64,000 nucleotides of DNA from Sebastes aleutianus (Eukaryota > Chordata > Actinopteri > Perciformes > Sebastidae): positions 12,733,960 through 12,797,959 of the forward strand of contig CAKAKS010000062.1 of assembly GCA_916700875.1 (NCBI GenBank). The letters are read 5' to 3'. Position 1 is the first letter of the stretch, and each line of letters opens with the position of its first letter. The translations under genes and the position numbers were made by a program. Of this stretch, positions 27,101 to 35,562 are shown piece after piece. The notes under the pieces are model-generated. The model did not search any database and was not told the origin of the DNA. It saw only the letters and a list, made by a program, of their open reading frames with translations.

Positions 27101-27726
27101 TGCTGAATAAAAGTATGGCTTTTCCTGAAAAAAAATTATTTGATTTTGAATAAATAATTTTAAAATCTTGGCAGGTCCAAAATGAATGTTTTGTTTATCT
27201 CTGTGGAAGATATCTGACGTTTGGTTACCACTACTTACGAGGCTTGTGTGCCAATAGTAAAGCGATGTTGGTATCACGTGTTATCTGTGGGTCGTCAGTT
27301 AGTGTGGAAAAAACAGATAAAAGCTGAGATTGACGGAAAGTGTCTGGTAACCACTTGTCGTGAAGTATATGCAATGGAACGGGGGAGGGAGAATGCAACA
27401 TCTAGTGGCCGAATATTATTTATAGGACCTTTAAACTCTTGAAATTGACGCATGTTGTTGGTGATTGTCTGAACTATTGATCAAAGTTATATACGTTTAT
27501 TAAGTGGAAACAAGCCAAATCAATTGTCCTTCAGATTCACTAAATTGTGAAGCTTGACCCTCATTAAAAGTACTCGTCTCTGTGGCTCTAATGACCATTT
27601 TTTAAAAATCTGTTTCCAGTGGAGGATCTTGAGAGGAACGACGGCAGTGCAGAGAGGCCCTACCTGATGCCTGAGAGCCTCCGCAAAGTCCTGAATAAGA
27701 AGAACAAGACGGAGCCGGCTCAGTAG
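2568..27726 (+). CDS. slc44a2: Choline transporter-like protein 2 (CTL2), whole spliced gene
   Basis: Multi-pass membrane protein of the SLC44 family, which carries choline and related amines across plasma and mitochondrial membranes. Exons joined in frame by GT-AG introns: 2568-2595 (1a) or 10121-10163 (1b), 13119-13167, 13264-13337, 13441-13525, 15041-15125, 15357-15470, 16131-16191, 16346-16469, 16587-16670, 16795-16907, 18176-18307, 18411-18510, 18726-18818, 20069-20153, 20421-20683, 20773-20867, 21973-22076, 22179-22252, 22384-22454, 23790-23878, 24050-24134, then 24679-24821 or 27620-27726. With exon 1a the product is 716 or 704 residues, close to human CTL2 (about 706). Seen: a first membrane segment at about residues 28-50, a large Cys-containing loop to about 230, then around nine hydrophobic segments. 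Family-typical strings include RRCFPA, YWIV, RFLAGIMVWVM, AFASYYWA, RNAYIM and DFLL-like helices. N-glycosylation sequons lie at about N185, N208, N395 and N410. No frameshift or internal stop was found. SLC44A2 is preferred over paralogues because of the GCTDI start, the KYD..FKGP N-terminus and the EDLERNDGSA tail; this is family knowledge, not a search. Confidence 0.95.
2911..3170. repeat. AT-only low-complexity tract (TTTA/ATT)n
   Basis: About 260 bp of almost pure A and T, mostly TTTA and ATT units, just inside slc44a2 intron 1. Open frames here are artefacts of composition. Confidence 0.95.
3745..4350 (-). mobile_element. Miniature DNA transposon, copy 1 (reverse orientation)
   Basis: Reverse complement of the element at 11842-12476. 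Shared blocks include the region around GGGCATGTCTGTAAAGGGGA and the ATTAATGCGTTAAAGAAATT/GCGTTAACGTGTTATCA end. The outer terminus is not clean. Non-coding. Confidence 0.75.
7709..9308. mobile_element. Composite of DNA-transposon remnants in slc44a2 intron 1
   Basis: The left edge (GTTTCCACC...TAGTCCCTGGAACTA) and right edge (TTAGTTCCAGGGAAAAGTTC...GTGGAAA) are imperfect inverted repeats. Nested inside is about 8380-8700, which starts with GGGCCGGCTCTAGCC and continues with a block (GGCCTGTACTACGAAGCAGG) that I recall from fish transposons. A pyrimidine (TCTC)n tract lies at 8160-8245. No intact transposase was seen. The class is not certain (PIF/Harbinger-like is a guess). Confidence 0.5.
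10121..10163 (+). CDS. slc44a2: slc44a2 alternative first coding exon 1b
   Basis: The ATG at 10121 opens MPDEGEEGEFYGKH plus a split glycine, with donor GTAACT at 10164. It has the same phase as exon 1a, so it splices to the same exon 2 at 13119 and adds five residues. The YGKHG string matches the other human CTL2 N-terminus as I remember it, which supports a second promoter here. The purine-rich stretch upstream (about 9900-10120) is the likely 5' leader; no clear TATA box is seen. Confidence 0.85.
10496..10518. repeat. (TG)n microsatellite
   Basis: Short TG/GT run in the intron after exon 1b. Confidence 0.85.
10806..10917. repeat. Inverted repeat with short loop
   Basis: The left arm (CTAGTAATCTTTGGGCACAT...ACTACTG) pairs with the right arm (CAATAGTCCCATGGGCCCAA...ACTAG) with a few mismatches and a loop of about 25 bp. 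Similar TTTGTGCC/GGCACAAA words at about 10650 and 11205 suggest a larger fold-back remnant. Confidence 0.6.
11842..12476 (+). mobile_element. Miniature DNA transposon, copy 2 (most complete)
   Basis: Terminal inverted repeats AGGGCTGTCAA... and ...TTGACAGCCCT bound a 635-bp non-coding element in slc44a2 intron 1b. The termini resemble hAT-type nonautonomous elements common in fish genomes. Copies 1 (3745-4350, reverse) and 3 (17081-17378) share its interior. Confidence 0.8.
13119..13525 (+). CDS. slc44a2: slc44a2 exons 2-4: cytoplasmic N-terminus and first membrane helix
   Basis: Three exons (13119-13167, 13264-13337, 13441-13525). Exon 2 encodes EPRKYDSNFKGPIQNR, a family-conserved N-terminal segment. 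Exon 3 encodes GCTDIVCC followed by the first hydrophobic helix. Exon 4 starts the first extracellular loop with DPRKVIYPTDSRGQFCGQ. All boundaries are GT-AG and in phase. Confidence 0.93.
13851..14153. mobile_element. Fold-back miniature element bounded by TTAA
   Basis: About 300 bp, almost entirely an inverted repeat. The left arm reads TTAAAGGAATACTTTATCC and later AAATGACCATTTGTATATCA; the right arm is its reverse complement and ends AGTATTCCTTTAA. A second inner pair (GATTCTCCGTTCA...TGAACGGAGAATC) continues the stem. TTAA at both ends fits piggyBac-like target duplication. It sits in slc44a2 intron 4. Confidence 0.85.
15041..15470 (+). CDS. slc44a2: slc44a2 exons 5-6: cysteine-rich extracellular loop
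   Basis: Exons 15041-15125 and 15357-15470. They encode the loop segment with FYFNIMKCASPMVLLEFQC, then MCVEKCPDKF and a YYKTFC motif. The spacing of cysteines follows the SLC44 first loop, which is held by disulfides in characterised members. Confidence 0.92.
15506..16020. mobile_element. Miniature inverted-repeat element in slc44a2 intron 6
   Basis: Left end TTAAAGAGGACCTACTATGC and right end GCATACTAGGTTCTCTTTGAA are inverted repeats with two to three mismatches. The 515-bp interior is non-coding and contains a CCAATCAC box. The left flank is TTAA; the right is decayed. Confidence 0.8.
16131..16907 (+). CDS. slc44a2: slc44a2 exons 7-10: end of first loop and second/third membrane helices
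   Basis: Exons 16131-16191, 16346-16469, 16587-16670 and 16795-16907. They include the LCPAMLTPSRPFTRRCFPA segment, sequons at about N185 and N208, a YWIVIG membrane entry, and RFLAGIMVWVMIVLVI. The region homologous to the human neutrophil antigen HNA-3 site (Arg/Gln at about residue 152-154) falls in exon 7, where the fish carries Lys (about K152). That alignment is by eye. Confidence 0.92.
17081..17378 (+). mobile_element. Miniature DNA transposon, copy 3 (3'-truncated)
   Basis: Begins AGGGCTCTCAAAGTTAACAC and follows the copy at 11842 through the GTAGCGGGCTC region. It is cut off at about 17378, where a fragment of another element (17379-17680) begins. Confidence 0.75.
17379..17680 (-). 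mobile_element. Fragment of the 22944-23516 fold-back element
   Basis: Shares GGCAGCGGTAGACCAGCAAC, the CTGTGTTCTGCGAGGTAAAA word and the reverse complement of the CAAAGGCCCACCTAAAAA block with the element at 22944-23516. It abuts copy 3 of the other family. Confidence 0.65.
18176..18818 (+). CDS. slc44a2: slc44a2 exons 11-13: transmembrane core
   Basis: Exons 18176-18307, 18411-18510 and 18726-18818. Exon 11 encodes GIFHCYMEYAALKGQAGSD and ends in RQTWLAF. Exon 12 encodes a helix rich in Ile/Leu followed by FLRKRILLAIALIKEASR. Exon 13 encodes another helix and ends AVTAV. The last codon of exon 13 is split (GT plus C from exon 14). Confidence 0.93.
19378..19885. mobile_element. Probable decayed DNA transposon in slc44a2 intron 13
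   Basis: Starts near CCTGATCACACCGAGCGCAC and ends near AACACTCGTCTGATCGGCGC, with partly complementary ends. I recall similar sequence from fish nonautonomous elements. The boundaries are uncertain. Confidence 0.35.
20069..20867 (+). CDS. slc44a2: slc44a2 exons 14-16: second extracellular loop and conserved SLC44 core
   Basis: Exons 20069-20153, 20421-20683 and 20773-20867. Exon 14 (FLSTSNEPIYKVFNETVC) and the start of exon 15 (NYTTSP) carry two N-glycosylation sequons. Exon 15 holds CLFAFYGGE, then a helix and MTLAGAFASYYWAFKKPDD, the most recognisable family signature. Exon 16 continues RYHTGTLAFGSLILSI and ends LDHKLKG. Confidence 0.95.
21973..24134 (+). CDS. slc44a2: slc44a2 exons 17-21: C-terminal conserved half
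   Basis: Exons 21973-22076, 22179-22252, 22384-22454, 23790-23878 and 24050-24134. They encode the CCLKCCFWCLEKFVKFLNRN block, NFCTSARDAFFLLMRN, RVAVLDKVTDFLLFLGKLL, a Phe-rich helix (GIFAFFFFSG), YYWVPIL, and the last helix with SYLIAHGFFSVYAMCVDTLF. Exon 21 ends in phase 1 after CF, so it can join either of two terminal exons. Confidence 0.94.
22944..23516. mobile_element. TTAA-bounded fold-back element in slc44a2 intron 19
   Basis: Termini TTAAAGGGATAGATG...GTTGTAAGAGGTACTT and AAGTACCTCTTACAACTCC...CTATCCCTTTTAA are inverted repeats. Inside, GTTGCTGCTCTACCGCTGCC pairs with GGCAGCGGTAGACCAGCAAC about 80 bp away, making a second nested stem. Non-coding; the TTAA ends suggest piggyBac-type mobilisation. 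Confidence 0.8.
24679..24821 (+). CDS. slc44a2: slc44a2 alternative terminal exon 22a (long tail)
   Basis: Acceptor ...AATAAG, then a reading frame CEDLERNDGSAARPYYMSS, then LHEILWKNKAEDPSSPP and an acidic end DDEDTS with stop at 24819-24821. It joins exon 21 in phase 1 and gives a 716-residue product with exon 1a. It is homologous to exon 22b through EDLERNDGSA but diverges afterwards. The first residue is Cys here and Leu in 22b. A Gln/Asp/Glu-rich tail distinguishes this isoform. Confidence 0.85.
25297..25530 (+). mobile_element. RTE-like LINE 3' tail fragment
   Basis: Contains CTCCGCCAAGG, TCTTCCTTGGCCCACGCTAC, CACCAAGTTTCATACAAATT and ends ATAACCTCCTTGGTGAAGGT. A related shorter copy lies at 60425-60535. 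The end resembles RTE-type tails in fish; the assignment is from memory. Confidence 0.45.
26974..26979 (+). terminator. slc44a2: AATAAA polyadenylation signal for the exon-22a transcript
   Basis: Perfect AATAAA followed by a GT/T-containing stretch. It is the first strong signal downstream of stop 22a and lies before exon 22b, as expected if the two last exons are mutually exclusive. Confidence 0.5.
27620..27726 (+). CDS. slc44a2: slc44a2 alternative terminal exon 22b (canonical tail)
   Basis: A clean polypyrimidine acceptor (TTTCCAG) precedes LEDLERNDGSAERPYLMPE, then SLRKVLNKKNKTEPAQ and TAG at 27724-27726. This tail is nearest to the human C-terminus as remembered (EDLERNDGSAERPY followed by a Lys/Asn-rich end). 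It gives 704 residues with exon 1a or 709 with 1b. It lies 2.8 kb past exon 22a. Confidence 0.9.
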
Positions 27727-28425
27727 AACACCACCTCCTCTGTGAGGCCAAACTGTGGGCTGGACTGGACTGTGGTTTTTTTTTCACAGGAACCCGACTT
27801 GGACAAGAACCTGACGCCATCAGTCACCAGGAGCCTACAGGTGACAATCACTAGTGTCATACTTTGTGTTTTGTTACCAACAAATATTTCATTCCCACAT
27901 GCTTCTTATGAATCCAGTTTTTCACGGTTTGGTATTCAATTTAGAGCTTTGTGGGTTTTAAAATGCCTGTTTTGAACACAGTTATCATCCAAACACATTT
28001 TTATTATGTTGTAAATTTTTTTATCAAAGACGCAGCTTAATGTGAGCATGTTTTATTTGTAAGTTACATGAAGGTAAGCTTAATGTAATCTGCTAAAGTT
28101 GTTTATTACGTCCCTGCGCTTTTATCATGGTGTAATCTTATGTCATATTTGAATGAATATTTAATCTTGTTACCAAAGCCATAACACTACCACTCATCAT
28201 GCAAAGTGGAGGTTATTTCCGTCGACAGTTAGACTATTGCATAAAGCATCTGATGCTGGTGCACCTTATTTATCAGCAAGCAGCATATGGAGAGAAATAT
28301 AAACAGAGACAAAAGCTACATTTATATTGTAATTGATGTATAGGGTTATACTTCGGTGCTCATTTCATCATTGTGGAGTTGAATTGAGAATGTTTTTGAA
28401 ATAAACAGAGTTTTGTACAAATTTC
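27727..28425 (+). other. slc44a2: 3' untranslated region of the slc44a2 exon-22b transcript
   Basis: Runs from the TAG at 27726 to an AATAAA at 28400-28405. AT-rich, with no coding potential seen. The extent is inferred from the signal. Confidence 0.55.
28400..28405 (+). terminator. slc44a2: AATAAA polyadenylation signal, distal end of slc44a2
   Basis: Perfect AATAAA about 670 bp after the exon 22b stop, followed by a T/GT-rich stretch. It is the likely end of the gene. Confidence 0.6.
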
Positions 28426-28992
28426 TATGAGACTGTCTCTCCTGTTTAACCAATTACTCATTCTCTGCTCATTAGGTATCTTTCAGATGCTGATAATAAA
28501 CCCAGTCTGCTTTGTTTTATTTCTATGAGATGGTCATGTGTAATAGAGAGCTTGTCAACTCCAAGTCAATATCTTATTGAGAGGGAAGAAGGCTCGTCTT
28601 GATGACCCCAGTTGTGTGTGGGCCTTCTCCATGTCAAAGAATCACCTTGAGAAAACTGAGATTATATTAAATTTCAAATAAAAAGGGACATCCCTAATCC
28701 TTATACATTAACATTTTAAACCCTGATTCTTTTTTAGTTAACCCCATAGCTGTATTACATTCCATTGCATAATGGGACATATTGCAGACACAGTTACATA
28801 CATCTACCTCAACATAACATCTATATTTATATAGCACCTTTCAAAACAAAGTTGCAAAGTGCTATACAATAAAAACCATGATAAAGCTAAAACATGTACA
28901 AGATATAAAACGGGATACAATCGTTTAAATAATAAATACCAACAGTTAAAGCTAAACGTTAAAAGTGATACATGACACTCTCACAAACAGCC

Positions 28993-29455
28993 ATAAAATG
29001 CTCCCTGCTGTTCTGCTATTGTCCATGAGATGGAGTGTGTAATCTATCCATTGTCAGTGCAGGTCAGTCAGCATAGCAGAGGAAGGTCTCTTATCTCCAG
29101 CAGCTAGATCTAGATACCAAGAAGGAAGGGAAAAATAAATAACTAAATAAAAAAAAGAAAGAAAAAAGGGGCAGGAAGTGCAGAGCAATCACGAGTTACA
29201 ACAAACATTTGAATTTATATTACAGACCGACAGCAGTCGCACAAAAATATTCATTTCACATTGCATGTCATTTCAGCATAAACACAATTTATTCATGGAC
29301 AGTCAGACTCCACAAGAGTGTGTGTCCCGACAGAATGCGGTGTGTTCAGGAATGACCTCCAAGGACCTTCAAGCCCAGTGTCCAGTTTTTTTTATTGTCC
29401 ATGAGATGGAGTGTGTGTAATCTAACCAGTATCAGTGCAGGTCAGTCAGCATAGT
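28993..29455 (+). repeat. Local direct duplication, about 70 bp, 390 bp apart
   Basis: 28993-29075 and 29388-29455 share TTGTCCATGAGATGGAGTGT and GTGCAGGTCAGTCAGCATAG with small differences. Confidence 0.8.
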
Positions 29456-30937
29456 TCCAGTTTGCTTACCTGACGGCTGCAGGAAAGATCTGCCCTACTT
29501 AGATTACAATCATCTTTCTAATAAGAGTCATATCAGCATCTCAACAGATACATCACTTGTGGTGATGCGTGGACGATACTGTCACGTTGACACTGTGCCG
29601 ACACGCTAGTCAGTAGTGTTGGAGACTCAAAAAAGTTGCCATATGGGTGAATTGGTGACCCCAAATCACACATAAGTATAACAGCTAGGTCTGTCTATCT
29701 TCGTTTGCTCTGTAATGTAGTGATGCCCCGGATGTTTCCCTCCATGTTCAGTAGGATTAGGTTCCATTTGTCTGCGACCTTGAATAGGACTAAATGCGTA
29801 AATACTATGAGAACAGTGACAATGGAATGAGTGTCACGCCATTTGTGCCGTAAACCAGTAGAACAGCAGCGGCATACCAAAACCCAACAGTGACATACCA
29901 CTCTGAATCACAGCTGACGGGTTTGTACTACATTTTGTGATCCAATTTTACTCTTTATGAATAAAACTGAGAGATTGTTTTTCAGTGCCTTGTGTAACAT
30001 TATCCTATTTTATTGTGTTTTTTTTGGCCTGGGATCAATCTCTTTGTGTTGATTTTTGCTTTTCATCACATTGTGCCACACCTCTCCTAAAGGTTACGTT
30101 CATTCAGCGCAGACAGTTTTTAACATTTGCACAATAATCTCCATCAACACGGTAAACACACCCAGGATTAAAGCTGACTCATTAGCATCATCATCAGTGT
30201 CCCCGAGGCGGTGGGACTGCATTTCATTGTGTTTGCAGTCAAACAGTGAGCGATAAAATTCAGCCATCCAGTCACAGAAGAAGTTTTCTTAGCAGTTTTG
30301 CGTCAGAGGACCTGAGTCTTTCATTTCGGTTGCCATGGAGAACACCTGAACTGCCTGAGTTGTTGAGTCATTAGCAGGAGTGGTGGAGTTCTTGAGAGTG
30401 CCTGGTATGCACTTGATATATGGCCCTGGAAACAGACTTTTGGTAAAACCTCATGAGTCATGTTTTACCACTTTTCTTTAGTCTGGAGAGTTTCACATTT
30501 GGAGAGAGCCAAAAGCAGTCACATTTGCAGGCACATATTTTAACTTGTATAACAGCAATCTTAGGAGGGCAGACATTGTTGGATCACTGAACAGGAAACT
30601 TAATTTATTTATTTTGCATGAACGCCCTGATCACATTCACACCTGGAAGCTTCCCAGTACAACCACAGTCTGATCTGCTTAAGGGCCTTGCTCAAGGGCA
30701 CCTCAGTGGTGGTAATGAGGGAGGCTTAGGGACACTTTACATACAGGTTTATCCAGTCTGATTTATTCAATCCCGGGAATTGAACTTACATCCAAACCTT
30801 TAGGCCACCACTATATTGCCACCCTATAGTGTGTAGTGTCTGGATTCTGACCTGTGACCAAAAGTGTTTTCATTTCCGTTGCTTAAATCTGCATTAATTG
30901 ATCTTTTTAGAAAAAAGAATGAACTTGTGTGTAACAT

Positions 30938-31387
30938 TTAAAGGTGCAGTGTGTAGGATCTGGTGGCATATAGCGGTGAGGTTGCAGATTGCAACCAACT
31001 GAAACTTCTCTGGTGTGCCAAGCGTGTAGGAGAACTATTGTGGCTGACGTGAAAACGTGAAAAACATGAAAACGTGAAAACGCGTAAACGCAAATTGCCC
31101 TCTCTAGAGCCAGTGTTTGGTTTGTTCGTTCTGGGCTACTGTAGAAACATGGCGGCTGGCTCTGTGAAGAGAACCCGCTTCATATGTAGATATAGACGTC
31201 TCCGTCTAAGGTAACGAAAACACAATTCTTATTTTCAGGTGATAATACACTGAAGAATACATTTGGTTGAGCTTGTAGGACTTGATATTACAAACCCAAG
31301 TTTAATCGGCACTCTCTTGATGTCGATACTTATTATATACCATTTCTGCCAATTGATCCCTCTAAATGCTACACAATGGTTCTTTAA
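30938..31387 (+). mobile_element. TTAA-bounded miniature element, family B copy 1
   Basis: Left TTAAAGGTGCAGTGTGTAGG and right TGCTACACAATGGTTCTTTAA are imperfect inverted repeats flanked by TTAA. It shares GATTGCAACCAACTGAA, GGGCTACTGTAGAAACATGG and the GAAAACACAATTCTTATTTT blocks with copies at 49018-49499 and 50607-50933. Confidence 0.8.
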
Positions 31388-31999
31388 AACACGGCTGCGT
31401 AGAGCACATTGTTCCGGTTTACTAACCGAAACCAAATGTGCTGAAGATAAACATACTCTTATGTTTAGCCTGCTTTGCCCTAAAGACCAGCCCCTGTCAT
31501 GAGACTTGTGAATGCTAAGAGTTTCAAAAGGTATTTGCCTCTTGTGCTGTGTTGTGATAAAGAAACTGCCCTTCTGCATTCCTTACCGCTGCTGTAACCA
31601 CTGTGCGTCAGTCTTTGAATACCTAAATCCAGATTTGTAGTCCTGTCTGATGGGACCAGGGATTCATTGGCCAACACTTCTTTGTCCACTCCCATTATTT
31701 GATGTCAGATACCAATCAGCTGGAGTCAGTCAGAAAATATTGTTGACCATAATGAGTGTCCCAGAGTAATAAACGCTCCTCTTTGGCCCAATCACTGCAA
31801 TCATCAAAAGAGGAGATTGTAATCCCTGACAGGTGTTCACATGGCAGAGAGCAGACAGAGCTGCTGCTCAAGAGCCTTACACAATCTGAAGGTGGACGTT
31901 GATAGACGGCATGCTGAGGTGGGAATGTGTTCAACAGTGAAATGCCTGCAGCTTGTGTATGTAGCCTATTTTTTTTAGCTATGCTAGTGGCATGGCTTT

Positions 32000-32540
32000 T
32001 GGGACTCGAGTGGTCCATCATTTTGGTCCAGACTGAAATATCTCAACAATTACAGTATTGGATGAAATGTTCACATTCATGGTGCCCCAAGGATGAATCC
32101 TACTGTCTTTGGTGAGCCCCTGATTTTCCTCAAGCGCCACCATGATGTTTACATTTTTGGTTTTAAGTGAAATGTGTAACAGCTATATTGGATTAATTAC
32201 CATGAAACATTCACGTTCCCCTCAGGATGAATCGTAACAACTTTGGTCAAATTTGTCCAATACTTTGGTTTATGACCATACACCTGCAAAACGAACGGCA
32301 CTTCCATCAGCCTGAGCTGTACTTTGTGTTTAGTGCGAAATATTAGCATGCTAACATGGAGAATATGGGAAAAATTATACCTGCTAAACATCCATGTTAG
32401 CATTGTCATTGTGAGAATAATTGCATGCTAACAAACTAAACTGAGATGATGGACATGGTAAACATTATACCTGCTAAACATCTGTATGTTAGCATTGTCA
32501 TTGTTCACGTTTGCATGCAGATGTTAGAGCTCAAAGGTGG
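32000..32540. repeat. Dispersed repeat with internal duplications
   Basis: Two versions of ATTATACCTGCTAAACATC followed by GTTAGCATTGTCATTG (32375-32410 and 32465-32505), and two versions of CCTCAGGATGAATC-type sequence (about 32085 and 32220). Such sequence is widespread in fish genomes as I recall. The class is unknown. Confidence 0.5.
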
Positions 32541-32698
32541 GCGGGACCACGACCACTATTCAAACATGTGAAAATGGCGGCAGATGATGCAGGAGCTTTT
32601 GCGGTGCTGAACAACATACCTTATAGATGTAAGTTATAAAGTTTCACGTCTACTCATTTGATTTAATTTTCTGTGTATTCTGGATCAACAAAGCAGGC

Positions 32699-32816
32699 AG
32701 ATATTTTGGCGGGTAGTGGACGGGTAAAACCTGAAGGAGTCAGCAGTGCAACATAAAGGATGCCAGCTGCCGTTAAACCCCGAAGAAGAAGAAGAAGAAG
32801 ATATTTTGGCGGGTAG
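32699..32816 (+). mobile_element. Extremely 5'-truncated LINE tail with 18-bp target duplication
   Basis: An 82-bp insert (32717-32798) that starts TGGACGGGTAAAACCTGAAG and ends in a (GAA)n tail, flanked by the direct repeat AGATATTTTGGCGGGTAG (32699-32716 and 32799-32816). It matches the 3' end of the LINE at 54913-55342 closely. The perfect duplication indicates a recent insertion. Confidence 0.85.
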
Positions 32817-34176
32817 CGAGCCGCGGTCAAATGTTGCGATCGTCATTACCAGTAAGTGCGCTGCAGAGTATTCGATTTGAGACGACCCTACCCTGCTGAA
32901 ATTCACGCACTACTCAAGTAAGTACAGAGTGCACACAGTGCACTACATTGAAGTGTACTTCAGGAAGTACGTGGATTGGAACACACTGTAAGCCTTGTTC
33001 ATGTGATGTGAAGTTCTCCTTCAACTCGCCTGATAATGTTGAATCTTACTGGGAGAAATGGATTGACTCTTCTTTAAGTACAAAAACTTTACAATATCGG
33101 AATCAAAATAAGCAATGTCTGCTAACACTTTCAGAAATGACCATCAATTGACCTTAAATTAAATACAATTTATTAAAAAAGATGACATGTTAATAGCAGG
33201 TATTAGCCCGCATTGTATGGTGTCAAATTTGAGTTGACAGCCTGGGATAATACATGATGACAACGCTATCAACAATGAAAGGCCCTCGGGGGAAGAACCA
33301 CACCTAAAGACGTCAGAGGGTTCACAGCAGCGGCTTAACAGACTGTTCTGTTCTGTTCTGACTGGATAACGGAAGCTAAATCTGTCACGATTTTAGGTGA
33401 AGAAGAAACATGAACGTCACTTGTGTCACTTGTTACAGTGATTTAAGTATGACCCCTGTGGTGTACCTATGATGCATGAGTATACAATACATCACTAACA
33501 TTAGACGTTAGTCAGTCGTGCAACTTCCATATGTGGGTCAGTGGTTCAGTAGGCTACAAGCACATCCATGTCTTTCCTAAACAGAGAGCGTTTGATGTGT
33601 TTGTTGTCTGTTGGACTTTTTATGGGAAGGGGGAGGACTACACATCAGCTGTGAAGATGACGTGCATCGAAATGCCACACTCAGGAAAGAACAGCCATCT
33701 TTCATAGAAAAGTTAAGCAGGTTTTCACCTTCTTGGAAAAGCCAGCATCGTGTACTGTAGGTCAGATTGTGGAGTTGTTACCTTAAACAAACTCACGCAC
33801 ACTCACTCAATCACAGATGACCTGAGTCTTATTAAATTGTGATTTTCACATTTCTTTAAGCAGATTTTCTTATGTTTAGGGAGAGCCAGGCTAGCTGTTT
33901 CCTAGCCCCAGTTCGTGACTCTTGTATTAATAATAACTGGCGGAGGCTGTTTAAAAACACTTACCATTGTATTTCTATGATCCACAAAGACTCTTCTGAC
34001 CATATGAATTAAAAACATTCCGTCTGCTGAATGCTAAAAATGATTTTCAACCCGTTTCCCAAGTCACGACTCTGTTTCCTAATTAAAACAAAGATTGCAG
34101 CCCGCTGGCTACCTGGATGCTAAATTACAAATCCTGCTATATCGAAGGCTATGGAAGTTTTTATTGGACTTTATTA

Positions 34177-35070
34177 GTTGTAATCCACAGAAGACATTCC
34201 ACAAATGTGTACCATGATTTCCAAATATTTCACTATCCACAAACATGTATTTTTGTATTTGTGTTATGTAAAGACACATCCACAAAAATAAAGGGCGATT
34301 TCCGCATATACGCATAACTTACTTTGCAAATACATATTTTAAGGTTTACATGCAAAGTGATATATACGCATTTGTGCATCCATTTGTACACGTGGAATGA
34401 TATTTGCGCATTTGCAGATCGCATCCTGTGGATTTACGGGCCACGTGACATTTGTAACTTTTCCTCCTGTTTGTTTACGGAATTTTGTCCGATTGGTACC
34501 GCAGCAGATCCGTAGATAATAGATGTAATCCACAGAAGACAATTCACAAATAAATACCATGATCTGCAAATATTTCACTACCCACAAACGTATTTTAGTA
34601 TTTGTGTTATGTAAAGTCACATCCACAGAAATAAAGGGCGATTTGCAAATACGCATAACTTACTCTGCAAATACATATTTTAAAGTTTACATGTAAAGTG
34701 ATATATACGCATTTGTGCATTTATTTCTACACGTGGAATGATATTTGCGCGTGACATTTGTAACTTTCTGCCTGTTTGTTTACGGAATTTTTGTCCAATT
34801 GGTACTGCAGCAGATCTGTAGATAATAGTTGTAATCCACACAAGACAATTCACAAATAAGTACTATGATCTGCAAATATTTCACTACCCACAAACGTATT
34901 TTTGTATTTGTGTTGTGTAAAGTCACGTCCACAAAAATACAGGGTGATTTGCAAATACACATAACTAATAATTCCACATAAAAATGTTATAGGTTTACAT
35001 GCAAAGTGATATATACGCATTTGTGCATCTATTTCTACAGGTGGAATGATATTTGCGCATTTGCAGATCT
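34177..35070 (+). repeat. Satellite array, three units of about 346, 307 and 240 bp
   Basis: Units start at the GTAATCCACA word (34179, 34525, 34830). They share CAAATATTTCACTA, TTTGTGTTATGTAAAG, GCAAAGTGATATATACGCAT and GTGGAATGATATTTGCGC. Unit 1 has an extra insert, unit 2 lacks the CATTTGCAGATC part, and unit 3 is cut short. The array ends about 90 bp before the rgl3 TATA box. Confidence 0.9.
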
Positions 35071-35157
35071 GTGCATTTCTAAAGCACCCTCTCTCCCCAC
35101 ACTAAACCCAGCCAGACACACCTCCTCTCAGTCCTCCAGCAGAAAGACACCTCCCAC

Positions 35158-35164
35158 TATAAAT
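35158..35164 (+). promoter_or_regulatory. rgl3: TATA box of rgl3
   Basis: TATAAAT in a C-rich context (CTCCCACTATAAATCCC), 375 bp before the proposed ATG. A start at about 35185-35195 would give a 5' leader of some 350 nt. The leader has several upstream ATGs, including a seven-codon frame ending just before the start. Confidence 0.6.
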
Positions 35165-35538
35165 CCCAGTCAGTTTCAGTCTCTGTCCCCAGTCAGAGGA
35201 CAGCAGCTAGCGGGCACCGGAGGACACAAACAAACCGTCTCACAGCACCGAGAGACAACAAGTCGGTTTACAGTTTATCTCTGGTCTGACTCACATGGAA
35301 ACAGCAGACCTATACTCATGTCTATGCTGACATAACATGTAGCAGAGACTCTGCCGTGAAAGTCGTCTTTTAATTGTAATACAGGCGCGTTAATGTAGCT
35401 CCAAAGAACATAATTTAAAAACGTTTTTATTATTATATCAAGATGCAGCCATAAACTTTACTGTTTCTCGAAGTGGAAGTTGATATTCAGTCCTAACAAT
35501 TGCTGTCAAGATGGAAAGCACCACTCCTTAAGGACGAG

Positions 35539-35562
35539 ATGGGAAAATGGGAGTTAACAATG
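35539..35562 (+). CDS. rgl3: rgl3 first coding exon (proposed)
   Basis: ATG GGA AAA TGG GAG TTA ACA ATG, then donor GTAAGA. Its phase-0 end joins the phase-0 start of exon 2 (DPVQEWGEE) across a 4.5-kb intron. Human RGL1 has a similarly short first coding exon before QDWGEE. The TATA box upstream supports it. The eight-codon exon is too short to prove by sequence alone. Confidence 0.6.

Larger units (their letters stand above)
28410..34176. other. Intergenic spacer between slc44a2 and rgl3
   Basis: No gene recognised. It contains a repeat with TTTATATAGCACCTTTCAAA (28818-28970), a local duplication (28993-29075 versus 29388-29455, sharing TTGTCCATGAGATGGAGTGT and GTGCAGGTCAGTCAGCATAG), a LINE/SINE-like relic with GGCCTTGCTCAAGGGCACCT (about 30600-30840), a TTAA-bounded element (30938-31387), a repeat with GTTAGCATTGTCATTG copies (32000-32540), and a tiny LINE tail (32717-32798). 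The rest is featureless AT-rich sequence. Confidence 0.6.
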
